A stretch of 64,000 nucleotides of DNA from Pseudisothecium myosuroides. Lineage: Eukaryota; Streptophyta; Bryopsida; Hypnales; Lembophyllaceae. Under the pieces are notes generated by a model, which had not been told where the DNA came from, made no database searches, and saw only the letters and a program-made list of their open reading frames with translations. The stretch lies in the NCBI GenBank assembly GCA_951799445.1, contig OX637296.1, positions 1,922,001-1,986,000 of the forward strand, written 5' to 3'. Positions 60,099 to 64,000 of this stretch are shown piece after piece; within the stretch, counting starts at the first letter, position 1; the number at the start of each line of letters is the position of its first letter. The position numbers were made by a program, and so were the translations under genes.

Positions 60099-61870
60099 CT
60101 AAGAAGTGTTTGCTTGCGCCAAGCGCAAGCATTCACACTGCAGATCGGCAAGCATTTCCCGAATGATCCGTTCCGTGACGCCACGGACGTAGCCGTTGAG
60201 CGGCCAGGGAGGAATAATGGCCGGCTCCAGAACTTGTTGAAAATTGACCCATGATCCAACCGGTGCGTTGCTCTCCCGTGACCCAATTGACATCTCACTG
60301 GTCAGCATGGGCTCTATTTTCCAGGAGCCTGAAAATTTCTTCATCATCCCTTGTTGCGAAAGATCAAACACCATCTGCAGATGAACACCACGAAAAAAAT
60401 GTCTCAAGAAATTTTTTATAGAAATAAATACACAGCATTCAAGAAAACTCTTCTTGAGCACTCTGAATTGGCATGAACAGGTAACCTTGACAACTTGTTT
60501 TGACCTCTCTAACTCAATGTTCAGGAAGATCCTGACTACTACTGTAAGAGCAGCCAGATGAAATGCCCAAATCATTAATTCGAAATTCAGGCTCTAAAAA
60601 AACACTTTAAGCTTTGACAAAAATATTCTATTTACAGGTAGAAATCGATGGGATAATCGATTAAGTCAATGAGTGACTGGTTGGTAATGGATAACATGGG
60701 AAAGCAACAAATTTTTCTCATATGTTTCCCGGGCACTACTTTGAATTGGCATGAAAAGAAGTTCCAGGCACGTGAAAAAGAATCCATGACAACTTGCGTT
60801 GCAAAATTGAGCTCAAATTGAACAGGAGAGTCAACGAACCATTGTCTTCACGAGAGAGTATGTCAATCCTTCAGTTTAACATGTCTTTGCTCTAAGTGAC
60901 TCGTAGTTGGCACTGTTCTGAAGAGGTACTATGGCACTAAACTCAACGTGACGTGCAACTCTTATCTTCACGACATAGCCGTTGAATGAATAACGAGTGT
61001 GCTATAGTCAATGAAAATGTAGCAAGTGTGCAGGAAATTCTAAAGAGGAAGGTTACAATATAGAGGTGTAAGTTTATCACTCAAGAAATTTATTGAAATA
61101 TACCTTCCCGATCCAGATCAGGAAGGAAGCAAGAATGACATTCGCACAGCAATTGAGGTTTATGAGATGATCGCACAGGTACTCACCGATTTCTCGTTGT
61201 GGTTCTGCTCCACAATCACTCGTGACGAGAATGTTCCCGAAAGCATGAGAAAGCGCCACCGACCGAGCTGCTCCACCTCCACCAGCTGCCGGTTGCCATC
61301 ATCCTCCAACACTTTCCGAAAGACGACCTCCTGCCACAACCACACAACACCATACACGATCACCATCTCCTCACAATCTAATCTTGCAATTCATCCAAAT
61401 CACCGCTACGGAAAACAGAATATCAAAATTCTCCTGCGTGTAATTCCGCAACAACTTGAACGTTTCCATAACGTTTGTCAATCTGTGTGCGTGAACTTAC
61501 AGCTGAAGAACAGAATCTTCAAGAACAGAATCCAAAAAAACATAAATTAAGCCAATCAAAGAATAGTGAGACCAGACCAATTCCATCTTCAAGTGAAAAT
61601 TGTGACCAAACACCTCACCTTGATGTTTTTGAACACACGGCGATTGTTTGGATCCGTGATGATGTTGTAAACGCCTTCGGGATTCAATGCTACAGAGAAG
61701 CGGGCGTCGATCTGACAAAAGCTGCCTTTCGGCTGCGTCACTTCCAACACGGGCGGCTCGTGCACAAACTCCGCCGTCGGCTGCCACGCTTCGTCTTCCA
61801 GCTCCGTCTTCCCGCCTCCGTCCACTCCATCCAACACCGTCACCGCTTCGCCATCGCCACCGCGGTCCAT
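60099..61870 (-). CDS. DUF220 / START-like plant protein, 3 coding exons, complete
   Basis: Coding exons (minus): 61870-61619, 61330-61187 and 60374-60099; both introns are GT-AG with phase 0, giving 223 aa. The protein resembles the plant DUF220 family (polyketide cyclase/START-like fold, annotated in Arabidopsis as OBP32pep-like). Key blocks are [20 protein letters not shown] then RVFKNIK (about residues 57-84), [20 protein letters not shown] then [19 protein letters not shown], and [13 protein letters not shown] followed by [20 protein letters not shown]. No signal peptide or membrane segment is seen; the first 35 residues are acidic and glycine-rich. The biochemical function is unknown. 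The START-like fold suggests binding of a lipid or other hydrophobic ligand, which is inference. Exon joins are supported by continuous family similarity across both introns. Confidence 0.88.
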
Positions 61871-62300
61871 TGCGTCCTCCTGTGAATCTCTTACTCTCGT
61901 CGTCGACGTCTTCTCCTTCTCATCACGTTTTCCCCCTCCCGCACTGAAAACAACTTACTGTAGGCTCCAAATCTTTAAAATTAAAATGGGCGCGTGTATT
62001 TCCTTCGAGCTCCGCCAAGAGGACAACTGTGCGGCAGATCTGCAAAGCGCGATCCAAAAAGCTCTGGAGGCAGAGCAAAGCAGGAAACGAAAACCCTAAT
62101 CCGCTTAAATTAAACTCCACTTGATTGAAGAAATTGCTGCTGATGTTATTGTCGCAGCAAGTGGAGCTCACGATTGATCGCAATCTTCAAAGATTTCCGG
62201 GGATAGGGTTGCAATTCGATCACGTGCATGAAAAATTCTTCCGCTCTTGAAATTTGATGAGCAGTCTCGCTAACCCCTTCACCCCTGGAAGTACGAGGCC
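61871..62300 (-). promoter_or_regulatory. Presumed 5' UTR and promoter of the DUF220 gene
   Basis: Less AT-rich stretch upstream of the start codon. On the minus strand TTAGGGTTTTCG (62099-62088) is a telo-box-like motif common in plant promoters and leaders. A plus-strand ORF of 37 codons (61986-62099) overlaps it; see separate entry. Confidence 0.4.
61986..62099 (+). CDS. Small ORF, 37 aa, possible but unproven
   Basis: It starts in good context (AAAATGGGC) and reads MGACISFELRQEDNCAADLQ, followed by a lysine/arginine-rich tail. Gly2 with Cys4 is the pattern of an N-myristoylated and palmitoylated N-terminus. It runs opposite to the DUF220 gene within its presumed leader. No family is recognised, and its size is within chance expectation. 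Confidence 0.15.
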   Translation: MGACISFELRQEDNCAADLQSAIQKALEAEQSRKRKP

Positions 62301-63045
62301 TATTACCGGGGTAGTCAGCCCAAAATTATCAGATTGCTAAATGATTAGGTGCATTCTTAGTTTAGTAGTCAACCCAAAATTTTCAGATTTGTAAATGGTA
62401 AGGTGCATTCTTAGTTTATCACCTTGTCCTTGAATACTACCTTCAATCTGTGCTAGCAAATACGGTGGAAACACCCAAAATCGTCCATATTAACTCCTAA
62501 ATGACGGACCTATAACCACTGATTTCAGACCTCAATGCGTATCGCTCAATTTGTTGCCATTTTGCGACTAGATATGTATGAAAAAATTTATATTTATTTT
62601 TCAGAGATGAAACTACATGTCTTATTTACTTCACAAAAAATTTAGATTTTTTTGTGGAAAATTGATTTTTTAAAGATTTTTTGAAGAAAAAGTGAAGAAA
62701 AATCATATTAAATAGAAAATTATTTCAAAAAATCTGAAAATTTCACCATGTGTGTATATTACAATGACAAACATCATGGTGTAAACTCAATTTCCGTGTC
62801 ATTCTATAATTAGAAAATAATAGACATTGAAAATACACCCAAAGTTCAAATTGCAATAAAATATGCAATATTAGAAATTTTTTCAAAATTCAAATTGGAG
62901 TAGAAACTAGAATAGATGACCTTCATTTTGTTAGTTGGACTCAAACTCAAAAAATATCATTTTTGTGGAGAAATTTCAGATTTAGAGCAAGGAGCAACAA
63001 CTTCCCAAAATACTCTAAAATAGCATATTTTGTGATCCGTTTTTT
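62301..63045. other. AT-rich DNA with TTAA-family D remnants
   Basis: Position 62490 (TTAACTCCTAAATGACGGACC) looks like a left end. The following sequence (TTTTCAGAGATGAAACTACA, then GTAAACTCAATTTCCGTGTC) resembles D-type copies and the 4.3 kb remnant. 62880-62970 resembles 3350-3480. No gene seen. Confidence 0.5.
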
Positions 63046-63985
63046 TTAACCCCTAAAAGACCGTTGTCCCTTCGGGGGACAAATGCGTTTTCGGGCAGGT
63101 ACCTACGGGCTGAAATTTTGTCATGATTTTTTGAAACTTTTTCTGGAGCTTGAAAATCTGATTAGCTTCGTGGAAATATAATTTTTTTCACAATCGGTGC
63201 CCGGGAACAATAGTTATGATCAAATAAGCTCAAAACAAGGGACGGCGGGCAGCCCGGGCAGCAAAAAAAAATTGGCAAAATTTTGATTTTTTTTTTTAAT
63301 ATATTTTTTTTCATAGATTATATTTTTGTCTATTTGGAAAGCTTTGATTCATTTCATTTGGATTTGTTATGAGAAAGTTATGGACATTCTTGTTTTTCGG
63401 GCAGTTAGAGCATCTTCTTAAAAAAAATAACTTGTAGGATTCATTTCTGAATGCTATTTTTGAAATTTTTCAAAAAAAAAAGTTCTCATTTTTTAGTTTA
63501 CTTGTTAGAACAATCTCACCATTGGGATTAGTGTATTTTAATTCCATCTAAAATATATTAATATTTTAGATTTTCCTTCTATCTCGTACCTACTTCTACT
63601 TAACAATTTTTTTAGGAGTGATAATTAAGTTTTTTTTAATAATTTTTTTTCCCCTAGCCTCTCAACTCAATTTTTCACTATAAAGATTTAAAGCTCAAAA
63701 CTCTATAGTGCAAAAATTTTAATTTAAAAATGTTCAAAGTCAAAAAATCTAGTCCCGCAATGTGCTGGAAAACTTGTTTTTTCCACTTTAAACACAAATA
63801 TCTTGCAAACTGTGCATTCAAAAATTTTGAAATTTTTTCCATACATTGTCATACTAGTTAGGTATAAGATCCTATGGTTAGATGTGCAAAAAAAACATTT
63901 TTCAATTTTTTTTATTGTTTGCTATAGAAATGGCAATTTTCAGTGTTTTTTGGCAGAAAAAAGGCCTCGGTCCTTTAGGGGTTAA
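63046..63985 (+). mobile_element. Full-length TTAA-family element, subfamily B (940 bp)
   Basis: TTAA at both ends, left end CCCCTAAAAGACCGTTGTCC, right end GGTCCTTTAGGGG. The subterminal hairpin TTGTCCC TTCGG GGGACAA lies at about 63062-63080, and the GC-rich core GGCGGGCAGCCCGGGCAGC at 63244-63262. It is the inverted counterpart of 15601-16542 over its full length. Non-coding; it is the best-preserved B copy in the window. Confidence 0.88.
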
Positions 63986-64000
63986 TAACTTCTCATTTTC

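Overview
The window is nuclear DNA of a land plant. It holds three conserved multi-exon plant genes with GT-AG introns: sucrose-phosphate synthase, homogentisate 1,2-dioxygenase and a DUF220 protein. Intergenic DNA is very AT-rich and made mostly of short non-autonomous DNA transposons. There are no bacterial, organellar or viral features. A seed-free plant such as a bryophyte or lycophyte is possible, but the sequence alone does not settle the lineage.

All three genes lie on the minus strand. Homogentisate 1,2-dioxygenase (20425-25821) has 9 coding exons giving 475 aa. Sucrose-phosphate synthase (37906-44005) has 14 coding exons giving 1069 aa. The DUF220/START-like gene (60099-61870) has 3 coding exons giving 223 aa. 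I rebuilt every exon boundary by hand; all junctions keep frame and restore family motifs. The genes do not form a pathway: they serve tyrosine breakdown, sucrose synthesis and a probable lipid-binding role.

Between the first two genes lies a decaying autonomous Helitron (Rep/helicase at 32022-36072). It keeps the HUH motif, the two-tyrosine motif and most helicase motifs, but carries nine in-frame stops and two frameshifts. Each stop is one C-to-T or G-to-A transition from a Gln, Arg or Trp codon. Upstream are a foldback element and about 0.8 kb of degenerate AATTTGA repeats.

The rest is dominated by one repeat family flanked by TTAA, with ends TTAA-CCCCTAAAG...CTTTAGGGG-TTAA. Several copies are 940-942 bp and at least a dozen others are partial or diverged. 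The copies are nested, back-to-back and in both orientations, share a GC-rich core motif and encode no transposase here. One nested copy has matching empty sites in two sister copies, which is direct evidence for TTAA target choice. TTAA is the target of the piggyBac, Kolobok and Sola3 superfamilies, which are rare or little described in plants; this is the most novel signal. Other elements are a CACTA foldback MITE with a 3-bp duplication, a pogo/Emigrant-like MITE amplified into a 235-bp tandem array, a two-copy TIR element, and several foldbacks and microsatellites. No tRNA, rRNA or CRISPR was found.
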